A DNA stretch of 64,000 nt from Eubacteriaceae bacterium Marseille-Q4139 (GTDB lineage Bacteria > Bacillota > Clostridia > Lachnospirales > Lachnospiraceae). The position numbers and the translations under genes were made by a program. The stretch spans positions 944,365 through 1,008,364 of the forward strand of contig JAGTTQ010000001.1 in the NCBI GenBank assembly GCA_018223415.1, in the 5' to 3' direction. Each line of letters opens with the position of its first letter. Within the stretch, counting starts at the first letter, position 1. The notes under the pieces were generated by a model. That model worked only from the letters and a program-made list of their open reading frames with translations. It did not search any database and was not told the origin of the DNA. Positions 24,282 through 31,282 of the stretch are shown here, one piece after another.

Positions 24282-25043
24282 CTACCGCGCCATGCGGCGA
24301 TAGCCTAAAACGGCAGCTCCGATGGCGCCTGTGTACTGGGCCAGCGGATCCGTGTACATATTCTTTGCCTTCATATAATACCCAAGGGTTTCCCGCATGA
24401 TCTCCGACTGGGCCAGACCGCCGGAAAAGAAAATCCTGGAATTTTCGTGAGCCAGTTTCTGGGCGAACACAGCCGTCCGCCGGCAGATGGAGTGGACACA
24501 GCCCAGGACGATATCGCCGGGATTTTTCTCCTGCGCCAGAAGCCCTACGATTTCGCTCTCTGCGAACACGGCGCACATGCTGTTGATGGGCACCGGCGTA
24601 CAGCCGGCTACAAACTCATCGAGATGGCTGATGTCGCTTCCGATCCGCGCCATGATCATTTCCATAAAACGGCCGGTTCCCGCCGCACATTTATCGTTCA
24701 TGAGGAAATCCGTAATCTGCCCGTGACCGTCCAAAAGGATCACCTTGCAGTCCTGGCCGCCGATGTCGATGACCGCCTCGCAGCCGGGACAGAGGTAGGC
24801 CGCGCCTGCGCCGTGGCAGGTGATTTCCGTTATTTTTTTATCTGCTTCCTTTAAAAGCTCCCGGCCGTATCCCGTGGTGACGACGATGCCCGTTTCGTCG
24901 GAATGCATCTTCGCATAAAGCTCTCTTAAAACCTTTCCGGGATTCATGGCCGTGGATTCCATCCGGTACGATGTGACGCTCGTCCCGTCAAACAGGACGC
25001 CCTTCGTCATCGTGGAGCCGGAATCAATGCCAAGACTCAACAT
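24282..25043 (-). CDS. ATPase activator of the double-cubane reductase (BadF/HgdC-type, YjiL-like)
   Basis: A 253-residue ASKHA-fold ATPase that injects single low-potential electrons into its partner after ATP hydrolysis. GIDSGSTMTKGVLFDG (residues 5-20) is the phosphate loop, IDIGGQDCKVI the second one. The bridging [4Fe-4S] cluster of the homodimer would be held by C119 (NDKCAAGTGRF) and C157 (NSMCAVFAESE), both intact. AAGGAG lies before the ATG. It is the first gene of a five-gene operon with promoter at 25075-25104. Extra cysteines (ITCHGAG, YLCPGC) are present. Confidence 0.92.
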   Translation of the reverse strand: MLSLGIDSGSTMTKGVLFDGTSVTSYRMESTAMNPGKVLRELYAKMHSDETGIVVTTGYGRELLKEADKKITEITCHGAGAAYLCPGCEAVIDIGGQDCKVILLDGHGQITDFLMNDKCAAGTGRFMEMIMARIGSDISHLDEFVAGCTPVPINSMCAVFAESEIVGLLAQEKNPGDIVLGCVHSICRRTAVFAQKLAHENSRIFFSGGLAQSEIMRETLGYYMKAKNMYTDPLAQYTGAIGAAVLGYRRMAR

Positions 25044-25074
25044 ACTGCTTCTCCTTTTTTTACATAACAGCTAC

Positions 25075-25104
25075 ATTATAGTGGATTCGTTTTCCAGCGT
25101 CCAA
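25075..25104 (-). promoter_or_regulatory. Promoter of the double-cubane/ABC operon
   Basis: On the minus strand TTGGAC (25099-25104) and TATAAT (25075-25080) are 18 bp apart, about 30 bp before the activator gene's start codon. Confidence 0.65.
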
Positions 25105-25150
25105 TCGGAAAAATGTATAGATTTTTTTGTTGGATTGAAAAAGTGTATCG
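25104..25150. promoter_or_regulatory. Tandem direct repeats upstream of the double-cubane operon promoter
   Basis: Two 17-bp sequences, ATCGGAAAAATGTATAG (25104-25120) and ATTGAAAAAGTGTATCG (25134-25150), match at 13 positions and start exactly 30 bp apart, about three DNA turns. They lie immediately upstream of the -35 element, where an activator would bind. No regulator gene is next to the operon. Confidence 0.5.
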
Positions 25151-25200
25151 GTGAGAGATGCGCCTTTTGCTTCATGGGAAACCCAGGTTCCCGTGAAATA

Positions 25201-25232
25201 AAAAAAGGCCTCCCGGATTTCTCCGGAAAGCC
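25201..25232 (-). terminator. Terminator of the rplJ-rplL operon
   Basis: On the minus strand a GGCTTTCCGGA / TCCGGGAGGCC stem (25207-25232) with a GAAA loop is followed by seven Ts. It ends the operon right after rplL, so rpoB-rpoC are not co-transcribed here. Confidence 0.85.
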
Positions 25233-25264
25233 CTGTTTTAAATCGTATGAAATTCCGCCCAGAA

Positions 25265-25642
25265 TTACTTAAGAGTAATCTTAGCGCCCTCAGCCTCAAG
25301 CTTAGCCTTGATGTCGTTAGCCTCTTCCTTGGAAGCGCCCTGCTTAAGAACCTTCGGAGCACCGTCAACAACGTCTTTTGCTTCCTTAAGGCCAAGGCCG
25401 GTAACTTCACGAACAACCTTGATAACTTTAACCTTGTTCGGACCAACCTCAGTAAGCTCTACGTCGAACTCGGTCTTCTCTTCCTCTGCTGCACCTGCGC
25501 CAGCGCCTGCTGCTGCTACAACAACGCCTGCTGCTGCGGATACACCAAACTCTTCCTCACAAGCCTTTACTAACTCGTTTAATTCTAATACGGATAATTC
25601 CTTGATAGCTTCGATAAATTCAGCGGTAGTTAACTTTGCCAT
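25265..25642 (-). CDS. rplL: 50S ribosomal protein L7/L12
   Basis: A 125-residue acidic stalk protein. The N-terminal dimerisation domain (FIEAIKELSVLELNELVKACEE), the Ala/Gly-rich hinge (residues about 37-52) and the C-terminal factor-binding domain (KVKVIKVVREVTGLGLKEAK) are all in place. It follows rplJ by 136 bp and is closed by an intrinsic terminator. The usual next genes, rpoB and rpoC, are missing at this site. Confidence 0.97.
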   Translation of the reverse strand: MAKLTTAEFIEAIKELSVLELNELVKACEEEFGVSAAAGVVVAAAGAGAGAAEEEKTEFDVELTEVGPNKVKVIKVVREVTGLGLKEAKDVVDGAPKVLKQGASKEEANDIKAKLEAEGAKITLK

Positions 25643-25778
25643 TATGATTTACCTCCATAAATATTTTCTATACACGATTTTGTTTCCACGAAACTTTTAT
25701 GCGGCCTGTCTCCTTTCGGACGCTATGCCGCAGACCGAACGGCCGGGACACCGTATGTTCCCGGATCCGGAACCTTTT

Positions 25779-26291
25779 TTATGCCTCCGCAGACTCGGCA
25801 GAACCGCCGTTCTGTGCCTCTGCGATCTGATTGAGGACGCGTGCCAGGTTTGCAATCGGGGACTGGATGCTTCCAAGCAGCTTTCCGAGAAGTTCTTCTC
25901 TGGACGGGATGGTAGCGATCACCTGGATGCCCTTCTGGTCATAGTATGTTCCCTCAACGACGCCGCCCTTTAATTCGAGCTTGTCAGCCGTCTTAGCGAA
26001 CTGAGCTAAAATTCTTGCCGGAGCGGTAGCATCTTCCTTGGATACTGCCAATGCTGTCGGTCCTTCAAGATTAGCCTCAAGAGCCTCGAACTCTGTTCCC
26101 TTTGCAGCGAAGCGGATCATGGTGTTCTTATATACTTTATAAGTAACGCCGGCTTCTCTTAACTGCTTACGAAGGATTGTATCCTGCTCAACAGTCAGTC
26201 CGCGGTAGTCAACGACAACAGCGGATTTCGCTCCGTTGAAAAGCTCAGCAATCTCAGCTACGATTGGCTGTTTTAATTCAACTTTTGCCAT
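25779..26291 (-). CDS. rplJ: 50S ribosomal protein L10
   Basis: A 170-residue stalk base protein that anchors L7/L12 dimers. It begins MAKVELKQPIVAEIAELFNG, followed by AVVVDYRGLTVEQDTILRKQ. The ATG at 26291 is preceded by AGGAGG; the upstream extension of the frame is untranslated leader. Its mRNA leader carries a recognisable L10-binding structure (26386-26498), so it should repress its own operon. Confidence 0.97.
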   Translation of the reverse strand: MAKVELKQPIVAEIAELFNGAKSAVVVDYRGLTVEQDTILRKQLREAGVTYKVYKNTMIRFAAKGTEFEALEANLEGPTALAVSKEDATAPARILAQFAKTADKLELKGGVVEGTYYDQKGIQVIATIPSREELLGKLLGSIQSPIANLARVLNQIAEAQNGGSAESAEA

Positions 26292-26385
26292 GAATGGTTT
26301 ACCTCCTGTTTTATTTTGGGACAGCCGCAGGATGCGGCCCGTCAGTATTGTAAAGCCGTCACAGCACTCAAAACCATTTTTATGG

Positions 26386-26498
26386 AAAAAGGCTTCTCCG
26401 CCCAAAGACGAAGAAGCCTACAAAATTCCGGTGTGAGTTTTGTATGTTCCTCGGCAGGTGTTTCTACCTTACGCCTTGCGGCACCTGCTGTCTTCGGC
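26386..26498 (-). promoter_or_regulatory. L10 leader (autoregulatory mRNA element) with attenuator hairpin
   Basis: The minus-strand leader contains the L10-leader landmark: GAAGACAGCAGGTGCC pairing across to CACCTGCCGAGG (26449-26498). Downstream, a GGCTTCT/AGAAGCC stem (26391-26418) is followed by five Ts (26386-26390), a terminator inside the leader. This is the known layout in Firmicutes where L10 (with L12) controls rplJL by attenuation. Confidence 0.8.
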
Positions 26499-26513
26499 AT
26501 TCAATACTCGCGT

Positions 26514-26542
26514 ATTGTATCATGATATATTCGGAATGTCAA
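26514..26542 (-). promoter_or_regulatory. Promoter of rplJ-rplL
   Basis: A perfect TTGACA (26537-26542) and TACAAT (26514-26519), 17 bp apart on the minus strand, with start expected near 26507, just before the L10 leader. Confidence 0.85.
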
Positions 26543-26567
26543 TCACTTTTCCTGTTAAAACGGGAAA

Positions 26568-27263
26568 TTAGTTCACTAATTTTGCCACGTTTAACTTGAT
26601 GCCCGGGCCCATGGTGGAAGTCATGGTTACGCTCTTTAAGTAAGCGCCCTTAACGGTGCTCGGTTTTGCCTTGATGATTGCATCCATAAGCGTCTGGAAG
26701 TTGTCCGCCAACTGTTCTTCTGTGAAAGAAGCCTTACCTACTGGCACATGGATAATGTTTGTCTTGTCAAGTCTGTACTCGATCTTACCAGCCTTGATAT
26801 CGTTGATGGCCTTGGTAACATCCATCGTAACGGTACCAGCCTTCGGGTTCGGCATTAAGCCCTTCGGTCCAAGTACACGGCCGAGACGACCAACAACGCC
26901 CATCATGTCCGGGGTAGCAACGACAACGTCGAAATCCAGCCAGCCTTCGTTCTGGATCTTCGGGATCAGCTCCTCAGCTCCAACGTAATCTGCGCCTGCT
27001 GCGGCTGCCTCGTCGGCCTTCGGTCCCTTTGCGAATACAAGGATTCTGACCGTCTTGCCGGTTCCGTGGGGCAGAACAACAGCGCCGCGGATCTGCTGGT
27101 CAGCATGACGTCCGTCGCAGCCTGTTCTTAAATGAACCTCAATCGTCTCGTCGAACTTTGCAACAGCGGCCTTCTTTACAAGTGCGATGGCCTCTGCCGT
27201 ATCATAAAGAGTAGCGCGGTCGATAGCTTTTGCCGCTTCTACGTATCTTTTTCCTCTTTTCAT
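26568..27263 (-). CDS. rplA: 50S ribosomal protein L1
   Basis: A 231-residue two-domain protein of the 23S rRNA L1 stalk and a translational repressor. It opens MKRGKRYVEAAKAID; domain II holds PHGTGKTVRILVFAKG and VATPDMMGVVGRLGRVLGPKG. It is the last gene of the rpmG-secE-nusG-rplK-rplA operon. An L1-type RNA site stands directly before its Shine-Dalgarno sequence (27278-27307). Confidence 0.97.
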   Translation of the reverse strand: MKRGKRYVEAAKAIDRATLYDTAEAIALVKKAAVAKFDETIEVHLRTGCDGRHADQQIRGAVVLPHGTGKTVRILVFAKGPKADEAAAAGADYVGAEELIPKIQNEGWLDFDVVVATPDMMGVVGRLGRVLGPKGLMPNPKAGTVTMDVTKAINDIKAGKIEYRLDKTNIIHVPVGKASFTEEQLADNFQTLMDAIIKAKPSTVKGAYLKSVTMTSTMGPGIKLNVAKLVN

Positions 27264-27277
27264 TCTAAATAACCTCC

Positions 27278-27307
27278 TGTGGTGTTGACGGGGATTTCCC
27301 TCCCACG
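27278..27307 (-). promoter_or_regulatory. Putative L1-binding mRNA site before rplA
   Basis: The minus-strand sequence CGTGGGAGGGAAATCCCCG, five variable bases, then ACCACA ends at the ribosome-binding site of rplA. It resembles the L1 stalk target and is nearly identical to the site before rplK (27800-27829). Confidence 0.7.
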
Positions 27308-27352
27308 TTCATGTTGCCGGATTGTCTGCGCCGTGTATCGGCGCCAGCCGGA

Positions 27353-27778
27353 TTAGTCCTCTACCTTGATACCCATGCTTCTTGCGGTTCCTGCGATCAT
27401 GCTGGTAGCAGCTTCGATGCTTGCAGCATTGAGATCCGGCATTTTCAGCTCGGCGATCTTCTGAACCTCTGCTCTGGACAGGGTAGCTACCTTCGTCTTG
27501 TTGGGGGTAGCAGAACCGGATTTGATCTTAGCGGCCTTCTTTAACAATACGGCAGCCGGCGGAGTCTTGGTGATGAAGCTGAAGCTTCTGTCCGCATATA
27601 CGGTGATAACGACCGGGATAATCATATCGCCCTGATCAGCCGTCCTGGCGTTGAACTCCTTCGTGAACTGTACGATATTTACACCGTGCTGTCCAAGAGC
27701 CGGACCAACTGGCGGAGCCGGCGTAGCCTTTCCAGCCGGAATCTGCAGTTTAATATAACCAGTTACTTTCTTTGCCAT
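27353..27778 (-). CDS. rplK: 50S ribosomal protein L11
   Basis: A 141-residue protein of the GTPase-associated centre. The start MAKKVTGYIKLQIPAGKATP is followed by PPVGPALGQHGVNI, the conserved proline-rich segment, and the C-terminal rRNA-binding domain ends GTARSMGIKVED. AGGAGG precedes the ATG. It is the fourth gene of the operon, and an L1-type control site lies in its leader. Confidence 0.97.
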   Translation of the reverse strand: MAKKVTGYIKLQIPAGKATPAPPVGPALGQHGVNIVQFTKEFNARTADQGDMIIPVVITVYADRSFSFITKTPPAAVLLKKAAKIKSGSATPNKTKVATLSRAEVQKIAELKMPDLNAASIEAATSMIAGTARSMGIKVED

Positions 27779-27799
27779 AATTCGGCACCTCCTAAATTA

Positions 27800-27829
27800 T
27801 GTGGTAATGTCGGGGATTTCCCTCCCACG
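27800..27829 (-). promoter_or_regulatory. Putative L1-binding mRNA site before rplK
   Basis: CGTGGGAGGGAAATCCCCG, then ACATT, then ACCACA on the minus strand, some 22-50 nt before the rplK start codon. The GTGGGAGG...ACCACA pattern is what I know as the conserved L1 regulatory site upstream of rplK. Confidence 0.75.
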
Positions 27830-27858
27830 CTGTCACGATGTCTCCGGCATGGATCCGG

Positions 27859-28374
27859 CTACATCTTCTTAACTTCTGAAAAATTCAGTTCAACCGGCGT
27901 TTCCCGGCCAAACATTTCGACGTTGATCGTAAGGGACTGTTTGGATTCGTTGACGGTTCTTACGACACCGACCGTATCCTTCCATGCGCCGGCCGTGACG
28001 ACCACGGTATCTCCGACGGCAAACTCAACGACGACTCCGGGTGTCTTAAAGCCGAGGTTCTGCATCTCCTCCTCAGTCAGAGGCACAGGCTTGGAACCCG
28101 GTCCCACGAATCCGGTCACGCCGCGGGTATTCCTGACTACATACCATGTATCATCGTTCATGATCATATGGATCAGCACGTAGCCCGGGAACATCTTGCG
28201 CTCCACCTGCTTCTGAGTACCGTTTTTCAGCTCCACAACTTCTTCCATCGGGACGGAAACCTCTAAGATCTGCTCCTGAAGACCCCTGTTCTCGATTGTC
28301 TTTTCGATGTCAACCTTTACCTTATTCTCGTATCCGGAATAAGTGTGTACAACATACCATTGTGCTTCCGACAT
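27859..28374 (-). CDS. nusG: Transcription elongation/antitermination factor NusG
   Basis: A 171-residue factor binding RNA polymerase and linking it to the ribosome. The NGN domain covers residues 1-110 (QWYVVHTYSGYENKVKVDIE, then RKMFPGYVLIHMIMNDDTWY) and the KOW domain the end (FAVGDTVVVTAGAWKDTVGVV). Length and motifs fit the housekeeping NusG rather than the LoaP paralogue. It lies between secE and rplK. Confidence 0.96.
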   Translation of the reverse strand: MSEAQWYVVHTYSGYENKVKVDIEKTIENRGLQEQILEVSVPMEEVVELKNGTQKQVERKMFPGYVLIHMIMNDDTWYVVRNTRGVTGFVGPGSKPVPLTEEEMQNLGFKTPGVVVEFAVGDTVVVTAGAWKDTVGVVRTVNESKQSLTINVEMFGRETPVELNFSEVKKM

Positions 28375-28389
28375 ATGCTCACCTCATCC

Positions 28390-28596
28390 TTAACCAATCA
28401 ACAGATTCAGACCAAATTTGATAATCAGGTCAAGGACTGCAATCAGCACGCCCAATGCAACAGTCACAGAAACGACGGCAATCGTGTTTTTCGTCAGGTC
28501 TTCCTTGTTCGGCCAGATAATTTTCCTGAACTCGGATTTTAAGCCTTTGATGAAGTCCTTTTTAGGGGCCTTCTCATTACTTACTTTTTCTGCCAT
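28390..28596 (-). CDS. secE: Preprotein translocase subunit SecE
   Basis: A 68-residue single-span subunit of the SecYEG channel. It has a charged amphipathic part with FRKIIWPNKEDLTKNT (the conserved cytoplasmic helix and hinge) and one C-terminal transmembrane helix from about residue 40. It is small but normal for Firmicutes, and sits 15 bp before nusG. Confidence 0.95.
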   Translation of the reverse strand: MAEKVSNEKAPKKDFIKGLKSEFRKIIWPNKEDLTKNTIAVVSVTVALGVLIAVLDLIIKFGLNLLIG

Positions 28597-28621
28597 AATT
28601 CACGTCCTTTTGAAAACCGGA

Positions 28622-28771
28622 TTACTTAGTTTCTTTGTGCATCGTGTGTCTCTTGCAGAATCTGCAGTATTTCTTTGTTTCCATGCGGTCCGGATGAGTC
28701 TTCTTATCCTTCGTCATGTTGTAATTGCGCTGCTTGCATTCTGTGCATGCCAGTGTAATTTTTGTACGCAC
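28622..28771 (-). CDS. rpmG: 50S ribosomal protein L33
   Basis: A 49-residue ribosomal protein starting at a GTG (28771) with GGAGGTGG upstream. The translation runs VRTKITLACTECKQRNY, then NMTKDKKTHPDRMETKKYC and RFCKRHTMHKETK. Two Cys pairs, C9/C12 (ACTEC) and C36/C39 (YCRFC), make it the zinc-binding form of L33. It is the promoter-proximal gene of the secE-nusG-rplK-rplA operon. Confidence 0.95.
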   Translation of the reverse strand: MRTKITLACTECKQRNYNMTKDKKTHPDRMETKKYCRFCKRHTMHKETK

Positions 28772-28876
28772 AACTTCCACCTCCGTTTAATTCTTAGTAA
28801 GGCGGCCTTTTTCCCTGCTTTGCTATCGTAATTTTGAGCATAAAAAAAAGACCTATGTTCTTCCATTCGCCCGACC

Positions 28877-28905
28877 ATTGTATCATAGAAATAATGGGAC
28901 GTCAA
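28877..28905 (-). promoter_or_regulatory. Promoter of the rpmG-secE-nusG-rplKA operon
   Basis: TTGACG (28900-28905) and TACAAT (28877-28882) on the minus strand, spacer 17 bp. It is divergent from the toxin-antitoxin promoter. Confidence 0.8.
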
Positions 28906-28958
28906 GGTATTTCTCCCTGAGTTTCCATGGATTTTTGCGGGATTTTTCTTTCGGTGCA

Positions 28959-29014
28959 TTGACTTCATACTTCTTTGGAAGTATAATATAAGTAATATAA
29001 CTCTTTGGAAGTAT
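28959..29014 (+). promoter_or_regulatory. Promoter and operators of the toxin-antitoxin operon
   Basis: TTGACT (28959-28964) and TATAAT (28982-28987) are 17 bp apart. A perfect inverted repeat ATACTTC-TTTG-GAAGTAT (28967-28984) fills the spacer, and a second, imperfect copy with the same CTTTGGAAGTAT half (28997-29014) starts exactly 30 bp further on. Binding of the XRE-type antitoxin here would block the polymerase, the usual autoregulation of such modules. Confidence 0.75.
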
Positions 29015-29025
29015 GGAGGGATAAA

Positions 29026-29703
29026 ATGAGCAGACGAATCCTATATCACGGTTCCCCTGATATTATTCAAACGCCTGTGCTGGGAAAGGGCAAACCCTAT
29101 AATGACTACGGACAGGGCTTTTACTGCACGGAACATCCGGAGCTTGCAAAAGAATGGGCCTGTACGGAAAACATAGACGGCTATGCAAACAAATATGAAA
29201 TGGACACGGATGGTCTTGCGATTCTGAATCTCTCCGCCGATGAATACACGATTCTGCATTGGCTGGCTCTGCTGATGAAGTACCGAAGATTCCGTATTTC
29301 CACTCCTGTCATGAAGCGCGGGGCCGATTGGCTGAGAGAGCATTTCCTCATTGATCTGACATCTTATGATGTGGTTGTTGGATATCGTGCGGACGATTCC
29401 TATTTTTCTTTTGCAAGATCGTTCGTGAATAACGAAATTTCACTGGCACAGCTCTCCTATGCCATGCGCCTTGGCAGGCTCGGCGAACAGTTCGTTTTGA
29501 AAAGCCCTGCCGCTTTTGAAAAAATTCGGTTCGTTTCTTATGAAATTGCGGATAATACGGAGTATTATGCAAAAAGAAAGGCTCGGGATGATGAAGCAAG
29601 AGCTTCTTTCCGGGCAGAGCTTGAGCGGGATGATATCGACGGCCTGTATATGCGGGATATCATCCGCGAGGAGGTGAAACCAGATGATCCGCGCTTACGA
29701 TAA
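29026..29703 (+). CDS. DUF3990 domain protein, probable ADP-ribosyltransferase-like toxin
   Basis: A 225-residue protein of the DUF3990 type. The N-terminus RRILYHGSPD resembles the first strand of H-Y-E ADP-ribosyltransferase folds (His in YHGS); YGQGFYCTEH gives the Tyr-containing strand, and RLGEQFVLKSP near residue 160 the third catalytic position (Glu-Gln). The ATG at 29026 follows GGAGGG; a TTG at 29005 is less likely. It overlaps the antitoxin gene by 20 bp. That its target is a cellular protein or nucleic acid modified with ADP-ribose is inference from fold motifs. Confidence 0.78.
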   Translation: MSRRILYHGSPDIIQTPVLGKGKPYNDYGQGFYCTEHPELAKEWACTENIDGYANKYEMDTDGLAILNLSADEYTILHWLALLMKYRRFRISTPVMKRGADWLREHFLIDLTSYDVVVGYRADDSYFSFARSFVNNEISLAQLSYAMRLGRLGEQFVLKSPAAFEKIRFVSYEIADNTEYYAKRKARDDEARASFRAELERDDIDGLYMRDIIREEVKPDDPRLR

Positions 29704-30355
29704 TCAGTATCTGGATGATGCCATGAGGTGCCTGGGCGAAGCGATGGACTACGCCGCAAACAGCTGTCACATAACAATGGATGAATTTCTTAATCTGTTT
29801 ATCGGCACAGGCTATGCCGAACCTTTTGCCGCCGGTGCTCCCAAATACGTTTCCGGCGTATCTGGTACGGAGCTTGTGATGGACGTTCTCACAAAGTCAG
29901 GAGCAGAAACAGACTTCCCGCAGGCCCAGACTGACTATGACTATTCGCCGCAGTATTGGTGCGGCTGGATCCTCGCCTATTACCAGTGGTACACCGGGCG
30001 CAGCTTCAGGGAAATTCAGAAGCATATCACCATGCAGGAAATTGAAAAGCTCTATCCCACTCTGCACGAAGCTTCTGAAAAGAAATTTGTGGATACTGTG
30101 AACCGTATGATACGAAAAAAGAACCTGCCGACACGCCTGCAATCACAGCGTAAAATCTGCGGCTATTCACAGAGGGAGCTTGCCGGAAAGGTCGGCGTCA
30201 ATCTGCGTACTTTACAGCAGTACGAAATCCGTGCCAAAGACATAAACAAGGCTGCCGCAGTCACGCTTCTCGCTCTCTCTAAAGCGCTCGGCTGCCGCAT
30301 GGAAGATTTGCTGGAGTACGACAGCAGCGAAGTGGAAGATCATGAAGAAATATAA
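29684..30355 (+). CDS. XRE-family DNA-binding antitoxin
   Basis: A 223-residue partner of the DUF3990 toxin. The N-terminal 125 residues are an unrecognised, tryptophan/tyrosine-rich domain (YSPQYWCGWILAYYQWYTGR) likely to bind the toxin; the C-terminal part is a Cro/CI helix-turn-helix (LQSQRKICGYSQRELAGKVG, then VNLRTLQQYE, residues about 145-205). GAGGAGG is 9 nt before its ATG, within the toxin gene. The placement of the DNA-binding domain at the C-terminus and the toxin-first order are the points of interest. Confidence 0.78.
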   Translation: MIRAYDNQYLDDAMRCLGEAMDYAANSCHITMDEFLNLFIGTGYAEPFAAGAPKYVSGVSGTELVMDVLTKSGAETDFPQAQTDYDYSPQYWCGWILAYYQWYTGRSFREIQKHITMQEIEKLYPTLHEASEKKFVDTVNRMIRKKNLPTRLQSQRKICGYSQRELAGKVGVNLRTLQQYEIRAKDINKAAAVTLLALSKALGCRMEDLLEYDSSEVEDHEEI

Positions 30356-30359
30356 CAAT

Positions 30360-30385
30360 CGGGCAGGGAAGAATTTCCCTGCCCG
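30360..30385. terminator. Terminator between antitoxin gene and yedF
   Basis: A perfect 11-bp stem CGGGCAGGGAA/TTCCCTGCCCG with a 4-nt loop, in the 51-bp gap of two convergent genes. A T run is lacking on the + side, so efficiency is uncertain. Confidence 0.6.
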
Positions 30386-30406
30386 CTCCTCGCACATGAA
30401 TATCCT

Positions 30407-31021
30407 TTATGGCCGTACAACCGACCCGGCCAGAGTCATCTTCTCTGCGATCTCGTACATGTTCGAGACATTTCCGACTGCTAACTTCTCGGACAGCCCG
30501 TAGTAGTTTAAGCAGGTACCGCAGGTTAAGATCTCCACACCCAGAGCCTCCAGCATCTTCAGATCGTCGAGAGACTCGGAACCCTCTACGGAAAGCTTCG
30601 CGCCGCCGTTGTAAAGGAGAACCGTCTCCGGCAGTGCATCAAGCTTCGTCAGGGCAAAGATGAAGCCCTTCATTAAAATCTTTCCAAGCTCCTCGTTTCC
30701 GTTTCCCATCTGATCCGAGGAAATAACGACTACAAGGCCTTTCTTTCTCTCATCCGGGTTGCATGCGATCTCATCGTTCGAAGCCATGGCCGCGGCTGCG
30801 CTCTCCGTCACATGGAACACAACCTCAAACTCTGCCTCGGCCTTCTTGCCGGACGTCACCTCAAGACCGCAGCTCTTTCCGAGCTTTGTCAGGTTCTGTA
30901 CGGAGATCTCATTGTCCACAAGAACCTTGAGTTCTCCCTCTGTCATTCCCTTTAATGCATCTTTTGCCATCAAAACCGGCTGCGGGCACGCAAACCCCTT
31001 GGCATCCACAATCTTTTCCAT
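30407..31021 (-). CDS. yedF: YedF family sulfurtransferase-like protein (selenium metabolism-associated)
   Basis: A 204-residue protein with an N-terminal TusA-like domain (VDAKGFACPQPVLMAK; the reactive Cys in the CPxP motif is intact) and a C-terminal DsrE/F-like domain (GLVVVISSDQMGNGNEELGK, ... EILTCGTCLNYYGL, with a CxxC pair). Proteins of this exact layout are often found with selenium-use genes; no selD or selA is near. I use the ATG at 31021, 8 nt after GGAGG; one at 31027 is nearer to it. A role in persulfide or selenide handling is inferred. Confidence 0.85.
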   Translation of the reverse strand: MEKIVDAKGFACPQPVLMAKDALKGMTEGELKVLVDNEISVQNLTKLGKSCGLEVTSGKKAEAEFEVVFHVTESAAAAMASNDEIACNPDERKKGLVVVISSDQMGNGNEELGKILMKGFIFALTKLDALPETVLLYNGGAKLSVEGSESLDDLKMLEALGVEILTCGTCLNYYGLSEKLAVGNVSNMYEIAEKMTLAGSVVRP

Positions 31022-31282
31022 TGGCATAACCTCCATTTTCCGATTCTATCGTATTCTGCGCCCGTCCCCGGGCTTTTTCGCGGCGCGTACCGCTTTTCCG
31101 TCTGCCGGAAAACACCGGGCGCCTGGTTCCGCCGGAGGCTGCCATGGCCGCACAGCGGACATCTTATATTCTACATCGGTATGCCCATGGGCGCAAGAGC
31201 TTCCATGGCCCTTTACCCATTGGATTTTTCATGGCACTGCCCTCTTCCATCGGTTTTTCCTTTAGGAAAACCTGCTCCGCCT

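Noticed and set aside
23103..25043. Classical two-subunit 2-hydroxyacyl-CoA dehydratase
   Set aside because: Only one dehydratase-type subunit is present and its sequence follows the YjiM/double-cubane group, not the HgdA/HgdB pair; no CoA-transferase gene is adjacent.
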